Below, in pieces: positions 18,181 through 26,525 of a stretch of DNA of 64,000 nucleotides. Source of the stretch: Varibaculum cambriense. GTDB taxonomy: Bacteria > Actinomycetota > Actinomycetes > Actinomycetales > Actinomycetaceae. The notes below the pieces were generated by a model. It was not told the origin of the DNA. It ran no database searches and saw only the letters and a list, made by a program, of their open reading frames with translations. Positions within the stretch are counted from its first letter, which is position 1. Every line of letters begins with the position of its first letter. Location of the stretch: NCBI RefSeq assembly GCF_022133705.1, contig NZ_JAKNHJ010000006.1, forward strand, positions 62,001 to 126,000, read 5' to 3'. Made by a program: the position numbers and the translations under genes.

Positions 18181-19424
18181 TTGCCCTGGTTTTGCTGGCA
18201 CCACTGCTTAAGTTCCTCCACGCTCTTCTTCTGTTCTTCTAAAGTGAGGGCGAACTTAGTTTCCCCACTGTCCAGATTGACCGTGGTGAAGTAAAGCCAT
18301 TTACCATCAGCCGGTTTCACCGCCGCTTGCAGTGCCTTCTGCCCTACCGTCCCGATGGCAGTTGGGGGCAGTCCTTTATGCTTGTAAGTGTTATACGGGG
18401 TGTCTTGTTTTAGATCCTCGCTACTGGGAATTCCGCCGGAGCGGCCAAGACCATAAACCACCGTGGAATCCATTTGTAAAAATCCGTGAGTATCCGGATT
18501 ATCTTGAAGACGATTTTCAATAACCCTAGCTACCTGGGCGTAATACTTATCGAGATTGACTTCTTTTTCTAAGATAGAAGCCTTAATCAGGACACTAGCA
18601 CGCTGCTCGGGAGCCACTCCCGCCTCATCTAAGCGTTTAATCTGGGTGTCCACCATGGTTTTTACCAGATCTTTTACGCTCTGTTTGGTGGAAACAGTAT
18701 AAGTATCGGGAGCTAGCCAGCCTTCGAAAGATTCTTCGCTTTGCCCGGGAATACCGTATTCGGCGGGGTCTGCGAAGGCTTCAGCTACCTGATCAGCATT
18801 GAATCCGGCAGTTTCCTGCAAGCGGGTCTTTATCTGCTTAACGGTAAACCCGGGAGGAATAGTTACCTTAATATCTGCTTTGGAGGTAGGATCTAGCAGC
18901 ATTGCCAGCGCTTCTCGCGAAGACATCCGTTTGTGCAGTCGGAATCGTCCGGCTTGCACCCCTTGTGCCAAAGAATTTTTCTTAAATATATCGGCAAAGA
19001 CGTCCGCGTCCGCGATTACTCCTTCTTTTTCTAGGATTGTTCCGATAGTTTTACCCGAGGCACCTTCGGGAATCTCGATGATTACTTCCCCGCTGCCTTT
19101 ACCTTCGTAGTCTTCACCCCCAGATATTATGCCGCTAATTCCTCCGAGCTCTTTGGCAGCAATAACTGAGGCTCCAGTAATTAAGCCGATGACCACCAGG
19201 ATTACCACTGCCGCAATAGTACGTTTTTTACGGCGGGCTTTCCGCCGCGCACTACGCCCGGTAACGGCTGACCGGGAAGGAGTAGTCTCAGCCGACTCCC
19301 CTTCCCAATAGCTGTCGAGGTTAGCGGAATCTTGCCTTTGAGAAGGCTCCGCTACGCTGTTTTTATCGGCGCGGCGGGACGGAAAATGTCTTCTAGCCTC
19401 GCCATTGTCTTCCTCGCGGCTCAT
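18168..19424 (-). CDS. mltG: Endolytic murein transglycosylase MltG
   Basis: It cleaves nascent peptidoglycan strands at the membrane. The 418-residue protein has a long charged cytoplasmic N-terminus (1-68, rich in Arg and Lys), one membrane helix at about 69-90 and an extracellular YceG domain. The catalytic glutamate is E286 in KASILEKEV, and QMDSTVVYGLG follows. It starts with ATG at 19424, sharing one base with the ruvX stop (TGATG). The order alaS-ruvX-mltG-aroE is a standard actinobacterial arrangement. Confidence 0.94.
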   Translation of the reverse strand: MSREEDNGEARRHFPSRRADKNSVAEPSQRQDSANLDSYWEGESAETTPSRSAVTGRSARRKARRKKRTIAAVVILVVIGLITGASVIAAKELGGISGIISGGEDYEGKGSGEVIIEIPEGASGKTIGTILEKEGVIADADVFADIFKKNSLAQGVQAGRFRLHKRMSSREALAMLLDPTSKADIKVTIPPGFTVKQIKTRLQETAGFNADQVAEAFADPAEYGIPGQSEESFEGWLAPDTYTVSTKQSVKDLVKTMVDTQIKRLDEAGVAPEQRASVLIKASILEKEVNLDKYYAQVARVIENRLQDNPDTHGFLQMDSTVVYGLGRSGGIPSSEDLKQDTPYNTYKHKGLPPTAIGTVGQKALQAAVKPADGKWLYFTTVNLDSGETKFALTLEEQKKSVEELKQWCQQNQGKCKR

Positions 19425-19900
19425 CAGGCTCCCTCGCTTTCAGATCCGTTGGCCAGCGGCAATCCGGGGGGACGTCCGGTTCGCCGTTCTATTTCCAGCG
19501 CCTGCTCCAGGATTAGCACTGCAGCCTGTTGGTCTACGACGCTCTTATGGTCACGCCCTCCAACTCCGGCAGAGCGCAACTGCTGATGAGCGCTCACCGA
19601 GGTGAGTCGTTCATCTACAAGTCTTATGTTACAAGTTGGTAACAGCTGTTCCAACTCTGCGCCCCACGCGCGCACGTCGGCGGCGTTTTTGCCTTCTTTC
19701 CCACTGAGTAAACGCGGCAGGCCAATGATGATTTCCTTCGCCTCATGCTCAGCTACCAATTCGGCGACGCGAAACAGCTCTTGCCCGCCGTCACGGTAAA
19801 CAGTTTCCACCGGCAATGCCAAGATACCGGCCGCATCGGAGCGAGCCACCCCAATGCGTCTAGTACCCAGATCTATCGCTAGTCTGACGCCGGTACGCAT
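19424..19900 (-). CDS. ruvX: RuvX/YqgF family putative Holliday junction resolvase
   Basis: An RNase H-like nuclease of 158 residues linked to rRNA 5' processing and possibly to junction resolution. The first acidic residue lies in LAIDLGTRRIGVARSD (D10), and IIGLPRLLSG and VDERLTSVSA supply other family motifs. The start at ATG 19900 shares one base with the alaS stop (TAATG), implying coupled translation. Confidence 0.94.
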   Translation of the reverse strand: MRTGVRLAIDLGTRRIGVARSDAAGILALPVETVYRDGGQELFRVAELVAEHEAKEIIIGLPRLLSGKEGKNAADVRAWGAELEQLLPTCNIRLVDERLTSVSAHQQLRSAGVGGRDHKSVVDQQAAVLILEQALEIERRTGRPPGLPLANGSESEGA

Positions 19901-22581
19901 TAGCTATTTGCAATCTCGCGTTCAATTGCTTGCAAAGCCTCAGCAAGCTTACCTGCGTCTTTACCTCCGCCTTGCGCCAGGTCGGGTCGGCCTCCTCCGC
20001 CGCCTCCCATGGTTTGAGCAGCGATCTTCACTAGATTCCCGGCTTTGAGTCCTTTTTCCCGAGCGCTAGCAGTAGTGGCGACAACTACCGAGGGACGATC
20101 TTTAAATACGCCCCCTACTGCTACTACTGCATTGGCATCGTGTAAATGTTGACGCAGTGCTTCTGCAAGTACCCTCAGGGCTTCCCCGGGCACCTGCCCC
20201 GCATTAAAGCTAACTACCCGCTTGCCCGCAATCTCTTTGGCAGAGGCCGCTAACTCCCCTACCCGGGATAAGAGATTTTCTTGTTGCAAGCGGTTTAGTT
20301 CTTTTTGCGCATGACGTAGGCGAAGTAGGGCATCGTCAATGCGGGAAGGAATCATTTCCGGTTTAGTTCCCATAATCTTGGCGATCTGGGTGATTAATTC
20401 ATGCTCTTTTGCCTGAAAATCAGCGGCTTTATCGGCTACTAGCGCCTCGATTCGTCTAACCCCTGACCCGATAGAGCTTTCAGACATCAAGACTACCTGT
20501 CCCAGGTATCCGGTGGTTGGCATATGGGTACCACCGCAAAGCTCGCGATCCCAGCCATTACCAATATCAACTACTCGCACTTCTTGCCCGTATTTTTCCC
20601 CGAACAAAGCGGTAGCGCCCGACTTTTTGGCATCTTCTAATGACATAATCTCGGTATTAACCGGCAGATTTTCCCGCAGCTGATCATTAATCCGGTCAAA
20701 AATCTGCTCTGTTTGCTTATCGTTTAGAGATTTGCCGTGGTGGAAATCAAAACGCAGACGGTTTTCGTTATTTTCACTGCCTGCCTGGGTGGCCTGGGCG
20801 CCTAAAGTTTCTTGCAACGCCTTATGTAGCATATGGGTTGCAGTATGGGAACGGGCAATCGCTTGACGGCGAGCGGTATCAATCGCGGCCACCACCTCGT
20901 CGCCTACGGCGAGTTGTCCCGCTTCCAAAGTTCCTCGGTGTACCCGCAGACCGGCAACCGGACTTTGCACATCTTCGACCTTAAATTTAGCACCCTGGAA
21001 GGAACGGATTACTCCATGATCAGCCAGCTGCCCGCCCATTTCTGCATAGAACGGAGTGGCATCTAAAACGATTTCTACATTGCTTCCGGTAGAAACAGCC
21101 GGTACTGCCTGACCATCAGCCAGCAGTCCAATCACTTTCGCGTTGCAGCTGTCTTCGGTATAGCCCACGAACTCGACTTCGTGACCGAGTTCAGCTTCCA
21201 GTTCATGGTAGATACGCGCATCCACGTGCCCAGTCTTTTTAGCCCGGGCATCTTCGCGGGCACGGTTCTTTTGTTCCTGCATTAACTCGGTGAACTTCTC
21301 GCGATCAACCTGGATACCCTGTTCGGCGGCCATCTCAATAGTCAAATCAATCGGGAAACCGTAGGTGTCGTGCAAGGAGAAGGCATCTTTACCCGATAGC
21401 TGGCTTTCATGATGTTGCTTAAGGCGGGTTACAGCCTGGTCAAAAATTAAGGTCCCGGACTCTAGCGTGCGCCTAAAGGCTTCTTCTTCCGCGTAAGCCA
21501 CAGTAGAAATGGTTTCCCAATCCCGGTCTAATTCGGGATAGGACGCTGCCATTTCCCGCTTTGAAACCGGCAACAGATCAGGAAATACCGGTTTTTCTAC
21601 CCCCAAGAGGCGCATAGCGCGCACTACTCGGCGAATCAGACGACGCAGTACATATCCGCGACCATCATTACCGGGACGTACCCCATCCCCAATCAACATT
21701 AAAGCGCTGCGTACGTGGTCAGCTACTACCCGCATCCGGATATCGTCAGGATTATTGGAAGTTTTACCTTGGGTGTACCGTTTCCCCGACAGCTCCTGAG
21801 CCTTTTCAATTACCGGGAACACCTGGTCGATCTCGTACATATTGTCTTTGCCTTGTAGCAAGAACGCTAGCCGCTCCAGACCTAATCCGGTATCAATGCA
21901 TTTCTTATCGAGTTCGCCGAGCAGCGGATAGTCTTTACCGCGTCCTTCACCACGTAAGTATTGATCAAAAACCAGGTTCCACAATTCCAGATAGCGGTCG
22001 CCACCGGTATCTGCTTCCGGGCCGCCTTCTGGGCCGTAGCCGCTTCCGCGATCGAAGTGGATTTCAGCGCAAGGTCCGGCAGGCCCGGGCTGCCCGGTAT
22101 CCCAAAATATTTCTTCGCGAGGCAGCTTTTGTAGATGCATCGGATCGAGGCCGATTTGGTTTAACCAGATGTCTTCGGCTTCAGCATCGTTTTCCCAAAT
22201 AGTTACCCACAGTTTGTCGCCGTCCAGACCGTATTTGCCTTCGTCGACCGAACCGGTGAGCAGATCCCAGGCCATGGTGGAGGCACCCTGTTTGAAATAG
22301 TCACCGAAACTAAAGTTCCCACACATCTGGAAGAAAGTGCCATGCCGGGTGGTTTTCCCAACTTCTTCAATATCGTTGGTGCGGATGCACTTTTGCACAC
22401 TGGCAACCCGCGGCCAAGGGGCTGGCTCGGTTCCTACAATATAGGGAATGAACGGCACCATTCCCGCGATAGTGAACAAAATCGACTTATCGGGAGAAAC
22501 CAAGGGAACGGAAGGGGCTAGGTGGTGTCCCTGCTTTGCAAAATAGTCGAGCCAACGGGAACGAATTTCAGAAGTTTGCAT
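19900..22581 (-). CDS. alaS: Alanine-tRNA ligase
   Basis: It charges tRNA-Ala. The class II catalytic domain opens with the chosen start MQTSEIRSRWLDYFAKQGHH (ATG 22581, 893 residues); an earlier in-frame ATG at 22632 would add 17 residues unlike the family. The editing domain has SHTATHMLHKAL and CGGTHMPTTG, which supply the zinc ligands. The C-Ala domain ends with a glycine-rich run followed by RPDLAQGGGKD. A short AGAGG sits about 5 bases before the start. The gap upstream holds a GC-rich imperfect inverted repeat but no convincing riboswitch or T-box. Confidence 0.96.
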   Translation of the reverse strand: MQTSEIRSRWLDYFAKQGHHLAPSVPLVSPDKSILFTIAGMVPFIPYIVGTEPAPWPRVASVQKCIRTNDIEEVGKTTRHGTFFQMCGNFSFGDYFKQGASTMAWDLLTGSVDEGKYGLDGDKLWVTIWENDAEAEDIWLNQIGLDPMHLQKLPREEIFWDTGQPGPAGPCAEIHFDRGSGYGPEGGPEADTGGDRYLELWNLVFDQYLRGEGRGKDYPLLGELDKKCIDTGLGLERLAFLLQGKDNMYEIDQVFPVIEKAQELSGKRYTQGKTSNNPDDIRMRVVADHVRSALMLIGDGVRPGNDGRGYVLRRLIRRVVRAMRLLGVEKPVFPDLLPVSKREMAASYPELDRDWETISTVAYAEEEAFRRTLESGTLIFDQAVTRLKQHHESQLSGKDAFSLHDTYGFPIDLTIEMAAEQGIQVDREKFTELMQEQKNRAREDARAKKTGHVDARIYHELEAELGHEVEFVGYTEDSCNAKVIGLLADGQAVPAVSTGSNVEIVLDATPFYAEMGGQLADHGVIRSFQGAKFKVEDVQSPVAGLRVHRGTLEAGQLAVGDEVVAAIDTARRQAIARSHTATHMLHKALQETLGAQATQAGSENNENRLRFDFHHGKSLNDKQTEQIFDRINDQLRENLPVNTEIMSLEDAKKSGATALFGEKYGQEVRVVDIGNGWDRELCGGTHMPTTGYLGQVVLMSESSIGSGVRRIEALVADKAADFQAKEHELITQIAKIMGTKPEMIPSRIDDALLRLRHAQKELNRLQQENLLSRVGELAASAKEIAGKRVVSFNAGQVPGEALRVLAEALRQHLHDANAVVAVGGVFKDRPSVVVATTASAREKGLKAGNLVKIAAQTMGGGGGGRPDLAQGGGKDAGKLAEALQAIEREIANS

Positions 22582-22636
22582 TATGCCTCTAGATCTTAGG
22601 GAGGAGGAGCTGAGCTCCCTCCTATTGAACATGGGA

Positions 22637-22813
22637 TTAACTTAAGGGAGTGGTTTGTGGCATTAACGCCGCCCGCAATTGCCTTTCTCGGACTTTAAAA
22701 TCTTCCTGGAAAGCGGATCCGGCAGCTTGTATCCGCTGACGTACCGGAGGGATCGAATAGGCAACGGCACCCACAACCGCCACGGCGATCCCCAGTTTTA
22801 CTAGTTTGTTCAT
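22637..22813 (-). CDS. Small membrane protein upstream of alaS (DUF6167-like)
   Basis: A 58-residue frame starts MNKLVKLGIAVAVVGAVAY and ends with TAA at 22637-22639. One membrane helix spans about residues 6-20, followed by a charged stretch with FQEDFKVRERQLRAAL. Its ATG overlaps the stop of the DUF948 gene by one base (TAATG), so it is likely translated with it. A small protein at exactly this place, between the DUF948 gene and alaS, is common in actinobacteria, and the tail resembles those proteins. The DUF6167 name is from memory; the function is unknown. Confidence 0.75.
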   Translation of the reverse strand: MNKLVKLGIAVAVVGAVAYSIPPVRQRIQAAGSAFQEDFKVRERQLRAALMPQTTPLS

Positions 22814-23166
22814 TAGTCTTGCCCTTTCCGGTTAAACATTCTCCGGGCGGCGTAAGAAAAGGCAGACAGCTTAATCAGTGGGCCGGCAAAGGTAGAAGAA
22901 ACCAAGGTCGAAACCGCAGAGATATCTTGCGCAACTTGTGCTGCGGAAGTGGTTACTGCATCTACCCGCACCAACTGGGCATTGGCATCCCGGACTGTTT
23001 GGGAAACTTCCTTAACGGTATCGCCAGTATCCGCTGCTACCTGCTTAATTGATCCTTGAAGCTGGTCAAATACTTTCCCCAGCTTCCACAGAGGTATCGC
23101 TAGAAACACTACCAGCAGCAAAAACGCTAAAGCGGCGATTAATGAAGCAACCTCACCCACGCTCAT
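22813..23166 (-). CDS. DUF948 domain-containing membrane protein
   Basis: A 117-residue protein with an N-terminal membrane helix (about 5-28, VASLIAALAFLLLVVFLAIP) followed by an amphipathic, coiled-coil-like region with LQGSIKQVAADTGDTVKEVS. This is the usual DUF948 form (YtxG-like), a general-stress or envelope-associated family of unclear role. It starts with ATG at 23166 behind AGGAAGG. It lies between rpsD and alaS as in other actinobacteria. Confidence 0.88.
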   Translation of the reverse strand: MSVGEVASLIAALAFLLLVVFLAIPLWKLGKVFDQLQGSIKQVAADTGDTVKEVSQTVRDANAQLVRVDAVTTSAAQVAQDISAVSTLVSSTFAGPLIKLSAFSYAARRMFNRKGQD

Positions 23167-23249
23167 TGTTCTTCCTTCCTAAAGAATGCTTGTATATAGC
23201 TAAATTTTACCCTACCGAGCATCAGTCCCAGAACCAAGCAAAATATGCG

Positions 23250-23279
23250 TGATGCCTCCCGAAAAATCGGGAGGCATCA
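23250..23279 (-). terminator. Intrinsic terminator after rpsD
   Basis: A perfect 13-bp stem (23250-23262 with 23267-23279) encloses an AAAA loop (plus-strand reading). On the minus strand it is followed by CGCATATTTTG. It starts 19 bases beyond the rpsD stop and separates rpsD from the DUF948-alaS run. Confidence 0.85.
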
Positions 23280-23297
23280 GGCAACAAGAATAATTAC

Positions 23298-23921
23298 TTA
23301 GCGTGAGTAGTGTTCAACCACCATCTGCAGATCGCAGACTACCGGGATTTCGTCGCGCTCAGGCAAACGCACGTAGGTTGCCTGTAGCTGTTCTAGGTTC
23401 ACATCCAAATAGGGGGGAACATCCGGGAGTACATCGCGGTGAGAACCCGCGGCCGCCACAATAAAGGGATCTTTAGTCTGGGACTTGGGGCAAATCTGGA
23501 TAACCTGACCGGGCTTTACCCGGTAGGAGGGACGGTCAACCTGCTTGCCATCGACCAGCACGTGACGGTGAACTACCGTCTGGCGAGCCTGCGGCATAGT
23601 GCGGGCAAAACCAGAACGCAAGACCAGGGCGTCCAGACGGGACTCTAGCAGTACGATTAGATTTTCACCGGTCATGCCCTTAATCCGCCGCGCCTCTTCG
23701 AATAGGCGGTGCATCTGAGCCTCGCGGATATTGTATTGGGCACGCAGACGCTGTTTTTCCTTCAAACGGATCGCGTAGTCAGATTCGCTGCGACGGCGAG
23801 CCCTGCCATGTTCACCAGGCCCATAGGGGCGACGGTCAAAGTAACGCTGTGCCTTCGGGGTCAGCGCGATCCCCAGAGCGCGAGAGAGACGAACCTGCTT
23901 ACGTGCACGTTTATTTGCCAT
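23298..23921 (-). CDS. rpsD: 30S ribosomal protein S4
   Basis: A primary 16S rRNA-binding protein of the small subunit. The 207-residue protein begins MANKRARKQVRLSRALGIAL and contains the S4 RNA-binding domain with RLDALVLRSGFARTMPQARQ. The zinc-binding cysteines found in some S4 paralogues are absent (zinc-independent form). It starts with ATG at 23921 behind AGGAG at 8 bases. It stands apart from the alpha operon, as is usual in actinobacteria, and has a structured leader and its own terminator. Confidence 0.97.
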   Translation of the reverse strand: MANKRARKQVRLSRALGIALTPKAQRYFDRRPYGPGEHGRARRRSESDYAIRLKEKQRLRAQYNIREAQMHRLFEEARRIKGMTGENLIVLLESRLDALVLRSGFARTMPQARQTVVHRHVLVDGKQVDRPSYRVKPGQVIQICPKSQTKDPFIVAAAGSHRDVLPDVPPYLDVNLEQLQATYVRLPERDEIPVVCDLQMVVEHYSR

Positions 23922-24032
23922 TTAATTTTCTCCTGTATGGGTTCTTTAATTTTCATTCACCGGCATTGCCGGTGGGGTCACCACGCGGGCTAAGACCCCA
24001 GGGTTGTCTGGAGACAACTGTCTTAGATTAGC
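23922..24032 (-). promoter_or_regulatory. Structured leader of rpsD
   Basis: The 111-base gap between rarA and rpsD holds three inverted repeats: GTTGTCT/AGACAAC (24003-24018), TGGGGTC/GACCCCA (23973-23979 with 23994-24000) and CACCGGC/GCCGGTG (23958-23974). The last two share two bases, so they compete. This could be an S4-binding autoregulatory leader, the rarA terminator, or both. No database family was matched; this is inference from pairing. Confidence 0.4.
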
Positions 24033-25385
24033 TTATTTTTGTTCCCCATTGCCATTGGCCAAAATGCCGCGGATGGTATGCAAACGTTTAGACACCAAAT
24101 CTTCGTAGCCGTTATCGGTGGGGTAATAATACTGAGTGCCAACTAAAGACGCAGGTAGATAGGTCTGCGCCACAATATGATGCGGATAATCGTGCGCATA
24201 TTTATATCCGGACACTCCCAATTTTTTCGCATCAGCGTAATGAGAATCACGCAGATGGGCAGGTACTGAGCCGCTTTTCCCGGCGCGCACATCTTTAATG
24301 GCGGCTTCAATTCCCAAATAGGAGGCATTGGATTTCGGGGCGGTAGCAACTGCCACGGCGGCCTGCGCCAGAATAATCCGCCCCTCCGGCATTCCAATCA
24401 TCTGGACTGCCTGAGCCGCGCTGACTGCAATTTCTAGCGCTTTAGGATCGGCCATCCCCACGTCCTCGCTGGCACAAATCATGATTCGCCGGGCAATAAA
24501 ACGTGGGTCTTCTCCCCCTTCGATCATGCGTGCCAAGTAATGCAAGGTGGCGTCGACGTCAGAACCACGCATGGATTTAATAAAGGCACTGATTACGTCA
24601 TAGTGATCATCGCGATCATATTTCACGATTGCAGTATCGGCGGCGCGAGCTATATCTTCAGTGCTGAGGGCGCTACGTCCCGCCGTTAACGCCCCCTCCG
24701 CGGCTGCCTCTAATAAAGTCAGAGCTTTGCGCGCATCGGCTCCCCCGAGATCCGCTAGGCGATTTAGGGCGTCCTCGTCCGCGGTTACCTTGCCTTTCAA
24801 TCCGCGTTCATCAGTGAGGGCGCGCTGCAGCACTCCTTTCACGTCCTGCTTATTTAGCGGGTTTAAGGTGAGCAGCAAAGAACGCGAAAGCAAGGGAGAA
24901 ACTACGGAAAAGGAGGGGTTCTCGGTAGTGGCGGCTACCAAAATAACCCAAGAATTTTCCACCGCCGGCAGCAGCGCATCTTGCTGGGACTTAGAGAAGC
25001 GATGCACCTCGTCCACAAAGAGCACGGTTTGTTTCCCGGTGGCTCGCAGTTGCTCGCGTGCCTGCTTTATAACTGCCCGTACTTCTTTAACCCCGGCAGA
25101 AACCGCGCTGACCTCCACAAAGTTTCGCTGCGAGGCAGTGGCGACCAGATAGGCTAGCGTGGTTTTCCCAGTTCCGGGCGGGCCCCAAAATACTATGGAA
25201 CTAACTGCCCCCGCACTGCCTTGAGGTTCTAGAAGCCGCCGCAAGGGAGAGCCCGGCTCTAGCAAGTGTGCTTGCCCGACCACCTCGTCAATACTGAGCG
25301 GACGCATCCGTACCGCCAAAGGTGCGGATGCAGAAAAAGCGGGGATCCCCTGTTCGTTAAGCGCCGCCTGTTGAAAAAGATCCAC
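24033..25385 (-). CDS. rarA: Replication-associated recombination protein A (RarA/MgsA AAA+ ATPase)
   Basis: A clamp-loader-like ATPase acting at stalled forks. The 450-residue protein has Walker [16 protein letters not shown], Walker [20 protein letters not shown], the sensor motif [10 protein letters not shown] and the family-specific C-terminal tetramerisation region ([20 protein letters not shown]). The GTG start at 25385 shares one base with the stop of the YciO-like gene (TAGTG). Confidence 0.94.
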   Translation of the reverse strand: MDLFQQAALNEQGIPAFSASAPLAVRMRPLSIDEVVGQAHLLEPGSPLRRLLEPQGSAGAVSSIVFWGPPGTGKTTLAYLVATASQRNFVEVSAVSAGVKEVRAVIKQAREQLRATGKQTVLFVDEVHRFSKSQQDALLPAVENSWVILVAATTENPSFSVVSPLLSRSLLLTLNPLNKQDVKGVLQRALTDERGLKGKVTADEDALNRLADLGGADARKALTLLEAAAEGALTAGRSALSTEDIARAADTAIVKYDRDDHYDVISAFIKSMRGSDVDATLHYLARMIEGGEDPRFIARRIMICASEDVGMADPKALEIAVSAAQAVQMIGMPEGRIILAQAAVAVATAPKSNASYLGIEAAIKDVRAGKSGSVPAHLRDSHYADAKKLGVSGYKYAHDYPHHIVAQTYLPASLVGTQYYYPTDNGYEDLVSKRLHTIRGILANGNGEQK

Positions 25386-26008
25386 TAGATCATTACATCC
25401 GAAAGATCACCGGCACCTTGGCGTAATACCTCAGGCACCTGGCCGGTGAGATCAATAACCGTGGTGGGACGGGCTTCTTCTACCGGGCCTTCAATCACTG
25501 CATCTAACAGGTAACCGATTTCATCGCGAATTTCCCACCCGTTCGCTTCTGGTACTTCTTTATCTGGCAAAATCAAAGTGGAGGACATTAACGGTTCCCC
25601 CAATTCTTCTACCAGTGCCAAAGTAGTTACGTGGTCAGGAATCCGTGCCCCCACCGTCTTTTTCTTAGGGTTGAGCATAATCCGTGGCACCGCTTTATCG
25701 CCCTTCATAATGAAGGTGAAAGGCCCAGGGGTGAGCCGGTTTATCAGCTTAAACGCCGAATTGTCGACGATCACTAGCTTCCCCAGCTGCTTGAAATCAT
25801 GGCAAATTAGGGTGAAGTTGTGAGTTTTAGGCAGCTTGCGGATAGTTTGGATCCGTTCCAGCCCCGCTTTGTTTCCAAGTTTGCAACCGAGGGCGTAACC
25901 AGAATCGGTGGGGTAAGCGATCACGCCTCCATCTCGAATAATGTCAGCAGCTTTAGTGATTAGCCGCGCTTGGGGATTAACTGGGTGAATATCTATATAG
26001 GCAACCAT
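25385..26008 (-). CDS. YrdC/YciO-type L-threonylcarbamoyladenylate synthase family protein
   Basis: A 207-residue YrdC-fold protein. The motifs [25 protein letters not shown] and [12 protein letters not shown] resemble the YciO branch more than TsaC/Sua5. YciO proteins bind nucleotides and RNA, and a role in t6A tRNA modification is possible but not certain. It starts with ATG at 26008 and is coupled to rarA. Confidence 0.82.
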   Translation of the reverse strand: MVAYIDIHPVNPQARLITKAADIIRDGGVIAYPTDSGYALGCKLGNKAGLERIQTIRKLPKTHNFTLICHDFKQLGKLVIVDNSAFKLINRLTPGPFTFIMKGDKAVPRIMLNPKKKTVGARIPDHVTTLALVEELGEPLMSSTLILPDKEVPEANGWEIRDEIGYLLDAVIEGPVEEARPTTVIDLTGQVPEVLRQGAGDLSDVMI

Positions 26009-26084
26009 GTCTTACAGTCTAGCAACCCGAGAATAATCAGTTCCTCCTGTTTAGCTTGGAGCATTAATCCGCCTGCACTTTGCT

Positions 26085-26113
26085 TTCGACCCGAGGACGG
26101 ATTTGGGTATTAT
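26085..26113 (+). promoter_or_regulatory. Candidate rnpB promoter
   Basis: TTCGAC (26085-26090) and TATTAT (26108-26113) are spaced by 17 bases, and the mature rnpB 5' end would be about 7 bases beyond the -10 box. The -35 match is only fair; position is the main support. Confidence 0.45.
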
Positions 26114-26120
26114 TGACCCG

Positions 26121-26471
26121 GATCAGTCGGCCGGGCGACCGCGGCTAGTAATAGTCGAGGAAAGTCCGGGCTCCACAGGACAGGATGATGGCTAACAGCC
26201 ACCCGGGGTGACCCGCGGGCTAGTGCCGCAGAAAACAAACCGCCACGCGTGCGCGTTGGTAAGGGTGAAAAGGCGGTGTAAGAGACCACCAGTGGTCAAG
26301 GTGACTTGGCCAGCTAGGTAAACCCCATCCGGAGCAAGACCAAGCAGCAAGTTGGGTGGTCCGCCTTTAGCTTGCGGGTAGGTTGCTTAAGGCGTGCGGT
26401 AACGTACGTCTCAGATAGATGGTCGCCGCTGGCTATGCCAGTACAGAACCCGGCTTATAGGCCGGCTGATC
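26121..26471 (+). ncRNA. rnpB: RNase P RNA (type A)
   Basis: The catalytic RNA of RNase P, which matures tRNA 5' ends. The universally conserved block GAGGAAAGTCCGGGCTCC lies at about 26157-26174 and the 3' conserved block ACAGAACCCGGCTTATAG at 26443-26460. The terminal helix P1 is formed by GATCAGTCGGCC (26121-26132) with GGCCGGCTGATC (26460-26471), with one G-U pair, which sets the ends. The length near 350 bases fits a bacterial type A RNA. It is convergent with the acyl-CoA ligase gene. Confidence 0.95.
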
Positions 26472-26525
26472 TGCTAAAACTCTTGGCGGATACGCCAGGG
26501 AGAGGACGCGAAAACAGAACTGACG

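Noticed and set aside
22593-22625. GC-rich imperfect inverted repeat upstream of alaS as a T-box or riboswitch
   Set aside because: The pairing is interrupted, the region is too short for a T-box, and no specifier loop or T-box sequence is present.
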